A stretch of DNA of 64,000 bases, taken from the NCBI RefSeq assembly GCF_014839805.1, contig NC_051119.1, positions 5,325,245-5,389,244 of the forward strand, read 5' to 3'. Origin of the DNA: Manduca sexta (lineage: Eukaryota; Arthropoda; Insecta; Lepidoptera; Sphingidae). Below are positions 32,550 to 44,269 of the stretch, one piece after another. The stretch's first letter is position 1, and every line of letters starts with the position of its first letter. The notes beneath the pieces are model-generated. The model was not told the origin of the DNA, ran no database searches, and saw only the letters and a program-made list of their open reading frames with translations. The translations under genes were made by a program, and so were the position numbers.

Positions 32550-33125
32550 TTTTATTATTTTGTATATTGACTTTAAGGGATTGTTTACCTAACTGTCTAT
32601 GTTCTACTAGTTTTTAACTTAGTACGTATCCGTCAAAACCTATAAACGGCTTTCTGGTTTTACTACTAACATATATAAGTTATTGTAGCTGTTGTTTTAC
32701 CAAAAAAAATATAATAATCAATAAAAAAGAATCTGCAATAGATTTTTAAATAAAAAAATATCATTCTTTTGCCAATATCTGTTATATTCTGATTGTAATT
32801 TTAACTGCTGATGTAACTGTAATTTTTATTTGTGATTAATGTATTGTTGTTTATATGCATTTCTTTATTGTTCACTTTTGTTTTTGTTCTATTTTAACAT
32901 TTTAATTTTGTACTACAGATTGTTTCTCGTATTTTATTCTTAACTAACTTAGTCACTGGTAATTTTGATATCTTAAGTGAATTGGACTCATATGAACGTT
33001 GGGCATGTCTGTTAGAAATATAAATGCTAGCTAATAAGGGTATAATTATTGTCAATTTTCATGTAAGTGTTTATATTGTTGACATGCCTTATAAATAAAT
33101 AAATAAAAATAAAAAATAAAATATC
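32550..33125 (+). mobile_element. Probable LINE 3' untranslated end with A-rich tail
   Basis: AT-rich sequence ending TTGACATGCCTTATAAATAAATAAATAAA and a run of A/T-rich repeats, a common 3' end of insect jockey-type LINEs. No ORF remains. The 5' boundary is not defined. Confidence 0.45.
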
Positions 33126-33346
33126 ATAAAGAAACTTTAACCAAAATCTTACAAAAACCTACAAGTCAACAGTCACAGTGGTCGCACAAAAATCACTTCC
33201 AAGTAGGAACATCTCTATACTCACGAACTAACAATCAAGTGGTAGGAAATATAATAATATAATTATAATACAAAAAATACTTCACTACCGTATTTTTTGG
33301 TTACTTAATATTAGTGGTATGTAATTACTTATTGCTTCATTAGATT

Positions 33347-33605
33347 TTTTTTATTGCTTAGAATGATGAGACGAGCTTGCCGTTCGTCTGATGGCAAGCG
33401 ATACAACCGCCCATAAACAGTAGAAACACTATCCAACACCTTGAATTACAAAGTATTGTTTGGTATTCCACTGAGCTCGCCATCCTGGGACATGAGGTGT
33501 CTTATGTCTAATAGTTACACTGGCTACAATGTCCTTCAAACCGGAACACAACAGTGACTACACACTGCTGCTTGTGTTGACCTGAGCTATATGCAGCGAT
33601 GCTTT
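33347..33605 (-). mobile_element. Repeat family D
   Basis: GAATGATGAGACGAGCTTGCC, GATGGCAAGCGATACAACCG, CACTATCCAACACCTTGAAT, GAGCTCGCCATCCTGGGAC, CACTGGCTACAATGTCCTTC and CACACTGCTGCTTG are in the family order. Confidence 0.75.
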
Positions 33606-34115
33606 ATATACTCCCGTAAAGACGGCATATATGTAGGCATATTTTATGAAATAAATTTCAATAGACCCTAAATGTCTTAAAACACATAAATCAATAACAA
33701 ATTAGAAAAAAATAAGAAATCATAAATATTTACTACATGTAACTGGTTCTTGAATAAGAATTATTTATAGCCATTCAATTATGGACATTGCATTAGAGTC
33801 AAAACCATTTAAATAATTCTCTTATAACTTTACATTTATTAACATTCTTCATACAATCGATCTGCAATTATATATTACGTAACTATCCTTGACTCAATTC
33901 AAACCATAGAGTCAATGAATTAACAATGTCATAATTAAAACAAAACAAACAATGTATGGGAATGTTTAATATATTATCATTTTGGGAAAATCACACAACT
34001 ACGCGCACCCATCTTATTGCGAAATTATGGAAACAATAAAATAACTGTAGTTTAGATACCACGGTGTTAAAACGATTAGATTCTTATAGTACAATGATTC
34101 CATTAATCTTACTCG
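33606..34115. other. AT-rich spacer, nothing recognised
   Basis: No coding signal or shared repeat. Confidence 0.5.
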
Positions 34116-34134
34116 TATAACTGTGGCTGGATCA

Positions 34135-34945
34135 GCGCGTAGAATGCTCGTCTATTGCACTACACATAACAGCACTCGGGTATATGCTGCGTCAGTGACA
34201 GTGCGGAGAGCGCTCGTCTACTGCACTACACATAACAGCACTCGGGTATATGCTGCGTCAGTGACAGCGCAGAGAGCGCTCGTCTACTGCATTACATATA
34301 ACAGCACTCCCCTATATGCCGCGTGAGTGACAGTGCGGAGAGCGCTCGTCTACTGTACTACATATAACAGCACTCGGGTATATGCTGCGTCAGTGACAGT
34401 GCGAAGAGCGCTCGTCTACTGCACTACACATAACAGCACTCGGGTATATGCTGCGTCAGTGGCAGCGCGGAGAGCGCTCGTCTACTGCACTACATATAAC
34501 AGCACTCCCCTATATGCCGCGTGAGTGACAGTGCGGAGAGCGCTCGTCTACTGTACTACATATAACAGCACTCGGGTATATGCTGCGTCAGTGACAGCGC
34601 GGAGAGCGCTCGTCTACTGCACTACATATAACAGCACTCCCCTATATGCCGCGTGAGTGACAGTGCGGAGAGCGCTCGTCTACTGTACTACATATAACAG
34701 CACTCGGGTATATGCTGCGTCAGTGACAGTGCGGAGAGCGCTCGTCTACTGCACTACACATAACAGCACTCGGGTATATGCTGCGTCAGTGACAGTGCGG
34801 AGAGCGCTCGTCTACTGCACTACAAATAACAGCACTCGGCTATACAACTCGTCGGTGACAGCGCCGAGAATCTCGTATGCTGCACTATTCATAACTGCAC
34901 TCGGCTATACGCCTCGTCAATTGCTGAGCGGAAAACGCCCATGTA
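34135..34945 (+). repeat. 66-bp satellite, main array (about 12 units) with higher-order structure
   Basis: About twelve units at strict 66-base spacing. Three unit types are distinguishable. A has CACTACACATAAC...CTCGGGTATATGCTGCGTCA. B has CATATAAC...CTCCCCTATATGCCGCGTGA. C has TACTGTACTACATATAAC...CTCGGGTATATGC. The order is A A B C A B C B C A, then two diverged terminal units. B always precedes C. The B unit carries TGA in the frame that is open elsewhere, so the array cannot encode one protein. Each unit contains a perfect 8-base palindrome, GAGCGCTC. Confidence 0.93.
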
Positions 34946-34974
34946 CTACACCGCACATACATTATACGTAGTTA

Positions 34975-35845
34975 AACTTTATTAACAACTATAAGACAGT
35001 TATAGGTAATCCGCTGTTTTATATTCATGTTACGTTGAAGTTAACTTTTCCTATTACACTATTTGTTGGCAATGGTTTTGTTAAATCAAGTACTTCGTAA
35101 CGTGTGATAGTAATATAAATGAATATAGAAATTTCTCAATAGAGGCCTTTGTGGGATATTACGTAAGCTAGACTACTGATATAACAATCATTCACTACAG
35201 GGACAAAGTACGTAGTGTATTAGAAAGGTTTCTCTCTTGTAGTAAAAGGTACGAATGAGAAGGGATAATTATTTTTTGAAAGCATTTAAGTGTTGTAATA
35301 ATCATTCATATATTTTGTAATTAGCCTTAAAAAGGCACTAGCTAACTCATCTATCTAACCAAAAAACTTTCCTATCATGATTTGAAACTGTTGTAAAAAT
35401 ATATTATTAGAGGACTCGTTGCAAAATAAATTATATTGACTATTAAATAGAATTCCAAATCTTCCCCTTCGCAACGCGTCTTGACTTAGGCATCAAGAAT
35501 AAAATATTTCCATTCAATAAGAAAAAATCATCAAAAAACCAAGTCGATCTTCCGCGTACGTTTCGAGATTCATACGTGCTTCCTATAATTTCATATTTTT
35601 TCCATCACATGTGCAAGACATCAAATTACAGGTTCTTAATCGCGAATTTAATTATGAGGTATCGCTAGTCTTTTTGTTTTGGTTAGTGATGGGATGTATT
35701 GGCTTTGCAAATGCGATATCGTAATACCGCTCTGTAAATTTATATATATTTTTATAGCAAAATGAAATATTATGCCGACCTATAATTTTTGAAAACTTAG
35801 TATTTTGTTTCTTTTTATTGTAACTTGTTCCGGCGTTTTTATCTA
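34975..35845. other. AT-rich spacer, nothing recognised
   Basis: No coding signal or shared repeat. Confidence 0.5.
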
Positions 35846-35854
35846 TAAAGGATG

Positions 35855-35995
35855 TATTTTCGTAAGATAAAAAGTTGCCTATAGCACTTAGGAGTAATTT
35901 AGCTTCGTATTAGTGAAAATTTTTCAAAAGTGGTTTAGTTTCCTGAGTTTAGCGCATTCAAGCGAACAAACAAACTTTGCTTATCTTCAGCTTTA
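35855..35995 (+). mobile_element. Interspersed repeat family F fragment
   Basis: GATAAAAAGTTGCCTATAGC, ACTTAGGAGTAATTTAGC, TTAGTGAAAATTTTTC and AGTTTAGCGCATTCAAGCG align with 41030-41160 (AAAGTAGCTAATAGCACTTAGG...). Confidence 0.65.
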
Positions 35996-36160
35996 TTTTT
36001 TTGTATTGATTTAGACAATAATTATTCAAAACATATATTTTTTATATAAATTATTGAGAAGACCTGATACTCAATTCCTGTTTCAGACTCTTCACATAAA
36101 TATTACCCGCCCGTTAAAGTATTAGTCAGCTAATATATTTAATTACCATCACCAATGCCA

Positions 36161-36386
36161 ACCAAACTGAACCCTAGCTACCTTAAACGTGAACAAAGCA
36201 GAAGCAAAAGCTAGTAAATTAAAATACGTACTATGCATTTTTAGCATCATTAACATGAGGAAGCGATATCAACCAAACTGAACACTATCTGCCTTAAACA
36301 TGAGCGAAGAGAAGCAAAACATAGTATATAAAAATATTTCTTACGATGTAATTTTTAGCATCACTAATCTAAGGAAGTCTATAACA
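36161..36386. repeat. Tandem duplication, two ~111-bp copies
   Basis: ACCAAACTGAACCCTAGCTACC at 36161 and ACCAAACTGAACACTATCTGCC at 36272 start two copies, both continuing CCTTAAACGTGA/CATGA, GAAGCAAAAG/AC, TTTTTAGCATCA and GAGGAAG. Diverged; the unit is not seen elsewhere. Confidence 0.75.
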
Positions 36387-36670
36387 TGATTGCTACGGTT
36401 AATATGCGTGAACATTATGCATAAAAATGCTTTGATCAAAACACCGAGATCTGAGTAAGCGTGAAGTATTGGTTGAGGTCTTAAGGTGACCTTAGGGGCA
36501 AGCTTAGCCTTTACTATATGATAGCTTCGATGCCGATTATAAAGGGAACAAAAGTTAGAATAATTTTATTGGTGTTTAAAAAAAATAGAAAATAATAATT
36601 GTAATAATAGAAAAGTAAAATCCAAAATCCTACCAGAATGACGCACAGAATCGAGAGATAAATTTTAGTA
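36387..36670. other. Spacer, nothing recognised
   Basis: No coding signal or shared repeat. Confidence 0.45.
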
Positions 36671-36674
36671 TGAC

Positions 36675-36830
36675 ACACACATAAACACAATCGCCTTGTA
36701 TCCCCAAATGGGTAGGCAGAGGAGCAGTTGGTGCACCCACTTTTTGCCAGGTGCTTTCCATCCCCAAAATGTGATGGTGGCGAGCTTATCGCCATATGGG
36801 GCACAAATTCACGACTCCGAGTTGATATAT
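36675..36830 (-). mobile_element. SINE family B, head missing
   Basis: The plus strand shows GCCTTGTATCCCCAAATGGG, AGGCAGAGGAGCAGTTGG, CACCCACTTTTTGCCAGG, GGCGAGCTTATCGCCATATG and GCACAAATTCACGACTCCG, the inverted family B body. Confidence 0.75.
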
Positions 36831-37104
36831 TAGTATTATTTGCGAATATTCTAGCCTGTTGTAGAACCTTGTAACTTTAGATCGTCTAGTACTAAAATTT
36901 CTACCTCTTAAATCGCATGAACGTTGAGTACGATTTGTTTTGCTTATAAGTTGTAGATTATTGGTACTAGATGGCGCTATATTTAATCCATACAAATTGC
37001 AGAAAAAGTAAACGTTATTGAATAGACTTGGATTAAGCCGGGATATGCTGATTTACCTTTTAAGTGTATTTTTTAAAATAATATGATACATAAATTCAAA
37101 AACT

Positions 37105-37290
37105 GCTGATGGTAGGATATATTTTATTTCCACCTGGATAGCGACCACCGTACACAAAGTGTTAAAACCCACCATAGTAGCCTATGTAAGTGACGCGTTC
37201 CGAGATCTGCCTGTTTATATCCGGTTAAAATAGGCCGGCATAACTGTGTCGATTGTAACTCACCGTCAAGTTCAGTGGGGTCACTTAGCC
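37105..37290 (+). mobile_element. Interspersed repeat family E
   Basis: GGTAGGATATATTTTATTTCC, GGATAGCGACCACCGTACAC, CGCGTTCCGAGATCTGCC and AGGCCGGCATAACTGTGTCG match 8950-9190. Confidence 0.65.
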
Positions 37291-37294
37291 GTGC

Positions 37295-37940
37295 CTTATA
37301 AAAAAATCCATATCAAAATTGTTAGGGCCACTTCGAATATATATTTGATAACAATATTAAAGAATCTGTTAAAGTAGAGTAGTGTTGTCTCACGAAAAAC
37401 CGTTATAAATTAACAGATTAATACTGCGTTTTGACTAAAGTGGGGAAGTTTATTTGAACATCTGAAATGTTATAAATTATATAGATTCCGTCAATCTCTA
37501 CCACCAGTTAAGAAAGAAGTTCGTATGCTATGAATGAAAGGTAATAAATTGGATTTAAAATCTTTTAAGTCCTATGTATACATGCATGTCATTCGGAATA
37601 TTTTTGCCAAAGTGTACCAACTAAGACCTACATACATACATACATAGAATATATATCACACATCTATCCCATATGAGTAGGCAGAGACTTGATTGTAACT
37701 TTGCACGATTCTGGCATACTTCTCAGTTTTCACGTTTCTTTTACCTTGATTAATCTTTTCATGCATTTCCATCGGTTTAGGGTACTTTTGACCTTTACTA
37801 AGAATGTTTTACGACAAAAATTTGGGTTAAAATTTAAACCAACATTTACAAACTCCACGAAAGTTAAAACTTACCGTCCACAGCTTGTACGAATAGTAAA
37901 TAACATTCTTTTGTCTTTGACTCTCGCTAAATGCGAAGCT
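37295..37940. other. Spacer, nothing recognised
   Basis: Contains a short CATA run near 37630. No coding signal. Confidence 0.5.
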
Positions 37941-37944
37941 AAGT

Positions 37945-38035
37945 AGTGAAAGTGGTAGATAATGGGACCGTTTTGTTAAGCGACCACTTCCATGGGCCGC
38001 GTGTTCGATTCTCATCCGGAGAAATTTTTAGGAAA
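37945..38035 (+). mobile_element. tRNA-like SINE head, isolated
   Basis: AAAGTGGTAGATAATGGGACC followed by GGGCCGCGTGTTCGATTCTC shows the spacing of a degraded A-box and a B-box. It does not resemble the A, B or C heads closely, so it may be a fourth SINE family. It lacks the pairing needed to call a functional tRNA. Confidence 0.4.
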
Positions 38036-38039
38036 AGTT

Positions 38040-38940
38040 TTCCCACTTGATTTTTTTCGTATAAAATTTTAAATATTTTTTACTTGTAATGTTTAAATAT
38101 TTTTTTATCTTGTAAAATATGTATGGTTATTATAATTAAAGATCTTGCTAAAATCATTTAAGGTATTCAATTTCTCCCTTATAATAGTAAAACAAAAAAA
38201 AAATGTGTTTTAAGCCATCATCTTAATAACAGCAATTTTCAAAAAACGATCCAAATTGCTTTTTTCGATCTATCCCAAAATGGACCAATCACAACAAAAG
38301 ATTTTTGACATGCAACAAATGAGTTATTTTGATTGGTCAATTCTCGGAATTGGATTAAAAATTAGTTTGGAATTGCTAATTGAAAGCTTGTGTAAGAGAC
38401 AGAAACGCTTTCACCATTCCTCTGGCGGATAGTTTCATAGACAACAAGGGGAATATTCCTTTGTCTATCTTCTAAAATATAAAAAGAAACTCAAGAACAT
38501 AATATAACCGAGTTTGTAAGAAAAAAAACATAAAAACATCAGCAATAATTAATCATGTTGGTTTAAACAACGATGGAGAAAGTCTTGTCCGTTTGTTTGT
38601 GTTTATGAATACTTCGACTAATTACTTCTGGCGCCATGTTCACTTTATACCTATATATATGTCAGTACCAGGGTAGGCAGGTGCGTCTAGTCTTTAAATT
38701 ATTTAATTATTTAAGCGATTTATATAGAGTAATAATTAAATATTCTTATATACCTTGAGTTATCATAAGCGTAGTTGTTCGCCTACGTGATCAATAAAGC
38801 ATTTTTTTAAATTGTAAATTCAATATAATATGTTAAGCATAACAAAATTTTCTGTAGAAATTAATAATATTCCCTCGTACCCCCCTGTCTAGGACAAGGA
38901 TTTTTATATTTCTTTTCTTTTTTCTGTTTAAGAAACGGCT
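38040..38940. other. AT-rich spacer, nothing recognised
   Basis: No coding signal or shared repeat. Confidence 0.5.
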
Positions 38941-38947
38941 TTGCGTG

Positions 38948-39232
38948 GCTTGGCAGACTTCGACTCCTTCGAAATTCTTTTATGAAGACTTCTCATGTAA
39001 GTAGGTTTGATGAAGTTTTCAATGAAGTTTTCCTTCACCATTGATATAATAATAATTTTAGTCCTGTATTGTCCCACTGCTGGGCACGGGCCTCTACTAC
39101 TGAGAGGGAATAGGCCTTAGTCTACCACGCTGGCCTAGTGCAGATTGGTAGACTTAGCACACCCTCAAAACTCCTATAGAGAACTTCTCAGGTATGCAGA
39201 TTTCCTCATGATGTTTTCCTTCACTATTAAAT
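38948..39232 (-). mobile_element. Two adjacent SINE family A fragments
   Basis: 38948-39042 is a diverged internal piece (CTTGGCAGACTTCGACTCC, CGAAATTCTTTTATGAAGAC, GTTTTCCTTCACCATTG). It is followed at 39050-39232 by a better 3' part (CCTGTATTGTCCCACTGCTGG, GGCCTCTACTACTGAGAGGG, CCACGCTGGCCTAGTGCAG, AACTTCTCAGGTATGCAG). Same orientation, different ages. Confidence 0.75.
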
Positions 39233-39514
39233 GGTTATAATTGAAACACAAAACGCAATTTTAGCAATAAAAAAATCCGTCCCTCGAATAAAAGAAATAT
39301 TTTTGACAAACCACATAAATCACCTAACGAATATGTAAGGTCGTGTTGAACGGTTAATCCGTAACTAATCTAAAAGCCAGTAACCGCGTCACGCCTTACT
39401 GTTATTGGTTAATGGACATTTTGACCCTGCATCATGACCTTACCGTTGACTATGGTTACAAAATCGACCAATACAAAGAAATGTGAGGTCTAATCTGAGG
39501 TCTGTAATATTACT

Positions 39515-39700
39515 TCTTATTAATATAAATGCGAAATTTTGTAAAAAAAATGGGTATTTGTTAGGAATGAATGCAAAAACAACTGAACGGAGTTAGATGA
39601 AATTTGACACACGGGTAGTCCAACTCTTGGATTAATATATAGGCTACTTTTATTCCGATAATTTACTCGAATGGAAAATAATGTAATTTTTTATCTATTT
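39515..39700 (-). mobile_element. Interspersed repeat family F, diverged
   Basis: TTAATATAAATGCGAAATTTTG, CAACTGAACGGAGTTAGATG, AAATTTGACACACGGGTAG and TAATATATAGGCTAC are in family F order on the inverse strand. Confidence 0.5.
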
Positions 39701-39769
39701 TTTTAAAATAGATGACGTTTGCATTGTACAGTGCTTTAAGAGCTTTTGTAGCGGCATTACACATGCAAT

Positions 39770-39905
39770 GCCAGACAGCATTCGAGTACACGCTGCGTAA
39801 GTAACAGCGCGGAGAACGCTCGTCTACTGCACTACACATAACAGCACTCGGCTATGCGCCGCGTCGGTGACAGCGTAGAGAGCGCTCGTCTAGTACACTT
39901 AATAC
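39770..39905 (+). repeat. 66-bp satellite, two units
   Basis: GTAACAGCGCGGAGAACGC, TCGTCTACTGCACTACACAT, AACAGCACTCGGCTATGC, GCCGCGTCGGTGACAGCG, then AGAGCGCTCGTCTAG where the repeat stops. Preceded by a half-degraded unit (GACAGCATTCGAGTACACGC). Confidence 0.85.
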
Positions 39906-40235
39906 TTAAATTCATCTACACTTCGACTTAATGTTCAGTTTCAACTTCTGTAGTACACGTTAGTTCTACACGCATTATTTACTACCTCGGTATTACTTCA
40001 TAATAAGGATTGACCTTTTTTGTCTTACCATGAGATGGATACGACAAAAAGTGTTGTAAGATATGACATATAACAATGCGCGCTCGCGAGATCCAATAAC
40101 AGATAGAGGCATGAAGTTTTTGTTGCCAATGAGTTATGTTTCGAGGATGGTATCTTTCCATACATGATCTTTTAAGGTTGGCTTACATTATATTGCCTTA
40201 CAAAATTGAAAGAGGAAAATTCTTGTATTTTTTGG
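39906..40235. other. Spacer, nothing recognised
   Basis: No coding signal or shared repeat. Confidence 0.45.
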
Positions 40236-40237
40236 TC

Positions 40238-40640
40238 ATCATCATCAGCCGCAGAATGTCCACTGCTGGAAATGGGCCTTCCTCAAAGATTTCCAGATCG
40301 ACCTATTGTAAGCGGCCCGCATCCAGCGATTTCTTGCGACTTTTATGAGGTCATCTGTTCATCTCGGGGTTTTTGGCTATATTGCCCGCAAAACAGATGA
40401 TAACTTCCAAAAATTGATAAGTTTTGGACGAATGGAGGGCGAGATCAAGAGGCAAGAATTAAATGTGCTAGATGGATCAGATCCCCACACAACAGTGTAG
40501 CTGAAGCAGTTTATGTCGCCAAAATCGGACCAGATGGCACAACATTGTGCCCGAAGAACTGTTTTCCTGATGACTCACGACTCTCAGCATTGGGGAATCG
40601 ACGCAAGGAGAAGGAGGACATTATATTAGTCTAGTCAAAT
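40238..40640 (-). mobile_element. LINE-type 3' end plus adjoining repeat
   Basis: 40238-40380 is the inverse of a GAT-tailed LINE/SINE 3' end: CATCATCATCAGCCGCAG, AATGTCCACTGCTGG, AAAGATTTCCAGATCGACC, GGCCCGCATCCAGCG and ATGAGGTCATCTG. From 40430 the sequence changes to a further stretch (GATGGATCAGATCCCCACAC, CCAGATGGCACAACATTG, AGCATTGGGGAATCGACGC), likely also repetitive. I do not see it elsewhere in the window. Confidence 0.6.
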
Positions 40641-40999
40641 ATCTTTAAGGAATACCTCGGAAGTTTGTAGCCTTTGTGGTGATGGGGCAGACGAAAATAG
40701 TCTTTACAGTATAATCCTGTTGGTATCTTAATAGGTGTTAGGTCTTTTGCCTTTATGTTGGTATAATGCACGTAAACAGAAGTAAAATACCTTCAAAATC
40801 GTTTGATTCCCAGGCTTCCTAACAATGCTTTATTCTACTTTAAACCGATTGTAATTAACAATACGATTGAAGCAATGTAATTATTAGACATTAAAAGACT
40901 TTACATATCATGTCTTAGTTTAGCACAATTATGTTAAAATTCTGATTAGTTTTGCTACTGTTTTCTATCTGGCGATCATTACTTATCAAGTAACTAGAT

Positions 41000-41172
41000 T
41001 TTGCCTGCGGCTTCGCCCGCGTAAAAGTTTATCCGACATAAAAAGTAGCTAATAGCACTTAGGAGTAATATACTTTTCTATTAGCGAAAATTTTAAAATC
41101 GGGTTAGTAGTTTTCGAGATTAGTGCGTTCAGCAAACAAATTCTTTAGCTTTATATGTAAGTATAGATGTAG
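41000..41172 (+). mobile_element. Interspersed repeat family F
   Basis: CTAGATTTTGCCTGCGGCTTC, GCCCGCGTAAAAGTTTATCC, AAAGTAGCTAATAGCACTTAG, GGGTTAGTAGTTTTCGAG and an end at GTATAGATG. Confidence 0.7.
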
Positions 41173-41218
41173 TCCTTTAAAGATTACAATAAACTTCTAC
41201 GACTTCAATTTTCAGTCT

Positions 41219-41420
41219 ATTATTGCTAGATTACTGATTTTTTATTTCTCTATTATAAAGCTAAGAATACTTAGTGTACAAAAAATCTCTATCTCTTCAC
41301 TTTTCGGTTCATTATTGCTAGATCACAGATTTTTTATTTCTCTATTATAAAGCTAAGGATACTCAGTATCTCTTTGTCTTTTATGTTTCTATTATAAAGA
41401 TAAGTATATTCAGTTCCTCT
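41219..41420. repeat. Tandem duplication, 92-bp period plus partial third copy
   Basis: TTATTGCTAGATTACTGATT (from 41220) and TTATTGCTAGATCACAGATT (from 41312) start two copies sharing TTTTTATTTCTCTATTATAAAGC. A partial third (TTCTATTATAAAGATAAG) follows near 41388. AT-rich. Confidence 0.75.
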
Positions 41421-41970
41421 TTGTCTGTGTAAAACCAGCTTAATTTTATCAAAGAAAAAAATCATTCCATCATTAAACAATGATGGAGGCCAAATGAGAT
41501 CATTTGGTCCATCATTCATCATGGTTTGTTCCGATGCATCAATCAATATCTTTTGGTGTAGCGACGCCCACATTTATTTGCTATTCATAATGTTATTAAT
41601 ATTTGTATTTAATGAGTTAATGTGTAAAGGTGGACACAATTTTATATTGACACTGAACTATTGACAACACATTCAAATACACATTAAAACACATTCTTTT
41701 GATCATGTTTCGACTACCCTGCTACCTACAGATTTTAACATAAAAAAATCGAATTTAACTTTTGCTTAATGAAGTATAATGTTGCCATAAAATTTTGCTT
41801 TTGCTTGAATGCAATACATAATTTATATTTTACTAGCGATGAAAAATCAACCCTAAAACCAATATCGACCTTTAAAATACCGATCTCCAACTACTTCACT
41901 GTTATTGTCTCTTCCACCTTCATTATCAAGACAACTAGAATGCAGATCTACTAGTTTACTTTTACTGTTA
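41421..41970. other. AT-rich spacer, nothing recognised
   Basis: No coding signal or shared repeat. Confidence 0.5.
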
Positions 41971-41974
41971 TTTC

Positions 41975-42487
41975 ACATAAAAAACCGGACAAGTGCGAGT
42001 TGGATTCGTGCACTGAGGGTGCCGTACAAACTTGTAGGTAAGGTATCGAAGTAGGGTTCAAAGTCAATAAACTAAGCTTTGTCTTTCGATGTCTAGGAAC
42101 GGTTACTGCACTATGAGCAAATAATAAGTTTGTAATAGTACTTTTTTTTTATTAAAGTGCATATTTACGGTATTAAGATTTTTACCTTTACATGTGGAAG
42201 ACATTGCTTCTTGCCATTTTTCATGATTCTAGATCAATGGAAAGTACCTTATAGGTTTTGATTCAATTCCAAAATCGCAAAATATGCGCCAGAACCGGTC
42301 ATATGTTTTGATCACGATAACTTACAACTTTGATTATTTCACACCTGAAGGTGACCATAGACCGGAGTACTTGATATAAATTGCAACTTGAAATCTCTAT
42401 GGGTTCCTGATGAATAGGATCCTAATGGATAGACGGACGACAAACTGATCCTTTAAGGGCTCCATTTGGACTATGGAACCCTAAAAA
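41975..42487 (+). mobile_element. Interspersed repeat family H, near complete
   Basis: Head ACATAAAAAACCGGACAAGTG, CGAGTTGGATTCGTGC, GGTGCCGTACAAACTTG. Middle AAACTAAGCTTTGTCTTTCG, AATAATAAGTTTGTAATAG. End GATAGACGGACGACAAACTG, ATCCTTTAAGGGCTCC, CTATGGAACCCTAAAAAA. Matches 59970-60535 along its length. Confidence 0.7.
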
Positions 42488-42489
42488 AT

Positions 42490-42880
42490 AAACTGAACCA
42501 CAGCACATGATCTGATAAACGGTTAAATCATTAGTTACTTCCCACCAGTTCTAAGCCAGGGCATAAATTGCCATCCCGACAGGAATATCCTGGTACCAAC
42601 AAGTAAATTCCTGCAAATAAATTATTCTTTTCCCAATGGTAGGACATTATTGAAATTACCCCTGCGTTAAGTTAGGTTGTGGTGACAGCGGGAGCGTTAA
42701 GCGATTTGAATATTTTAAAATGTGTAGATGAGTATGCTCTTGGTTTTAATACTATTTAAACATGGAATTTGGTCTCTATGAGGTAGTTGTATTTTTTTCC
42801 CTTTTATTCCCCTATAAGAATAAGGCCTTTTTATGCTGTTTTATTTCCATGTGTTACTTTAAATTTGTTACATCTAAACG
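42490..42880. other. Spacer, nothing recognised
   Basis: No coding signal or shared repeat. Confidence 0.45.
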
Positions 42881-42887
42881 TAGTTGT

Positions 42888-43115
42888 ATTAGGGTGCGGC
42901 TGCAGCGCTGAGGTCCCGGATTTGATCCCCAGGTCGGGCAAATGATATTGGGTTTTTCTACTCAATATCAGCCCTGAGTGTGAAATTTGTGCTCCATATG
43001 GCGATAGGCTTGCTCCCTATCAAATCATTGGATGGAATACAGCTGGCGAAAAGTAGGTGCTTTGGTTGCGCCTCTGCCTATCTCTTCAGACACTAAAGGC
43101 GTATGTGTGTCTGAA
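42888..43115 (+). mobile_element. SINE family B
   Basis: Head remnant GGGTGCGGCTGCAGCGCTGAG, B-box-like GGATTTGATCCCC, then GGTCGGGCAAATGATATTGGG, CAATATCAGCCCTGAG, CATATGGCGATAGGCTTGC and GCGCCTCTGCCTATCTC. Confidence 0.78.
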
Positions 43116-43119
43116 ATAA

Positions 43120-43900
43120 GGAATAAGACTAGCGAAATATGGGTAGAAGAAAATTAAGTTTGGCTTAAACAATAATTGATGAACTTATAATAATGGAAGA
43201 TCTGGAAATCTAGGAAAATTACTCAACGCGGGACATGACTGAAGATGATGTTAATAACAATGCCTTGAACTGTGAGGGATTTGTCTTACTTTCTACATTC
43301 AAATAGAGTGATAGTGGTTATTCATCTCAAAATCACAAACGGAATTTAGTATTCTGTAGAAAATTATAATTCAATGATTTTGTTCATTCAAACTAAAAGG
43401 CGAGCCGTAATATCCCAAATCCTTTTTACTCACCTGTCAATCACTATTCAAAAATATACTCTATTTTAAAACCCGCATTGTTCTCCAATAATTAAGGTGT
43501 ATGCAAAAAGACCTACGCCATTATTAAAAACCCTATTGTTTTCAAAAATAAAGTTCTAGAAGCAACAAAAAAGATCTCAACTTCACCCTTCTCAACGTGT
43601 TCACTAAATTGTTAATTTTTGACTCATGGTTTCTGTTTTTTGTTTAAATCAGGATACGATTCAAGCATATTTTTAAACTGTTGCTCGTGACTATGTTTTT
43701 CTATCACAATTATCAACAATTCAAATAAAATTACGCAAAGGAAAGAAACGAGAAAATTGATGTTAATTTGGATTCCTTGAGAAAAAACTTGAAGGCTACG
43801 AATGAAATGATGTAAGAATAAATGTTTGGATGATGTCAATAATTTCAATTCCTTGTAGAATTGTGTCTATGTTAAGCACCATTTTCTTATGAGAATTTAG
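43120..43900. other. AT-rich spacer, nothing recognised
   Basis: No coding signal or shared repeat. Confidence 0.5.
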
Positions 43901-43904
43901 GAGA

Positions 43905-44068
43905 GTCGTGTTCTTCGGCGTTTCCAGGAATTTAACAGGGGACCATGAAGGATGCAAAGTCTTCGAGACGTGGGGAGAAAACTAAAATATAAAAAACCGC
44001 GAAAAAATCCGAAACGTAGTTTAATTTGAATGTCTAACATTTGCGTAAACATAAGAAATCATTAGGTT
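43905..44068. mobile_element. Foldback-type element family G, one arm
   Basis: CCATGAAGGATGCAAAGTC, TTCGAGACGTGGGGAGAAAAC, AAAAAACCGCGAAAAAATCC, GTCTAACATTTGCGTAAAC and ATAAGAAATCATTAGG form the terminal arm, inverse to the copy at 10735. Confidence 0.65.
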
Positions 44069-44085
44069 TTAATAATGTTTTATTT

Positions 44086-44265
44086 TTTTATCGCTTTGAA
44101 TGACATGGCGAGTTTGCCGTGCGCCTGCTGGTAAGCAATACGACCGCCCATAAATAGTAGAAACACCATCCAACACCTAGAATTACAAAGTATTGTTTTG
44201 TGTTCCACTCCGCTCGCTATCCTGAGACATGAGATGTTAAGTCTTATTATGTCCAGTTGTTAGAA
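44086..44265 (-). mobile_element. Repeat family D fragment
   Basis: GAATGACATGGCGAGTTTGCC, TGGTAAGCAATACGACCGCCC, ACACCATCCAACACCTAGAAT and CTCGCTATCCTGAGACATG. Confidence 0.72.
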
Positions 44266-44269
44266 AGTA

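Noticed and set aside
34123..34971. Three consecutive frames of 65-104 codons as one repeat protein with stop-codon readthrough
   Set aside because: The stops come from one specific unit type (B) that was amplified with the array. A neutral satellite explains both the frames and the stops.
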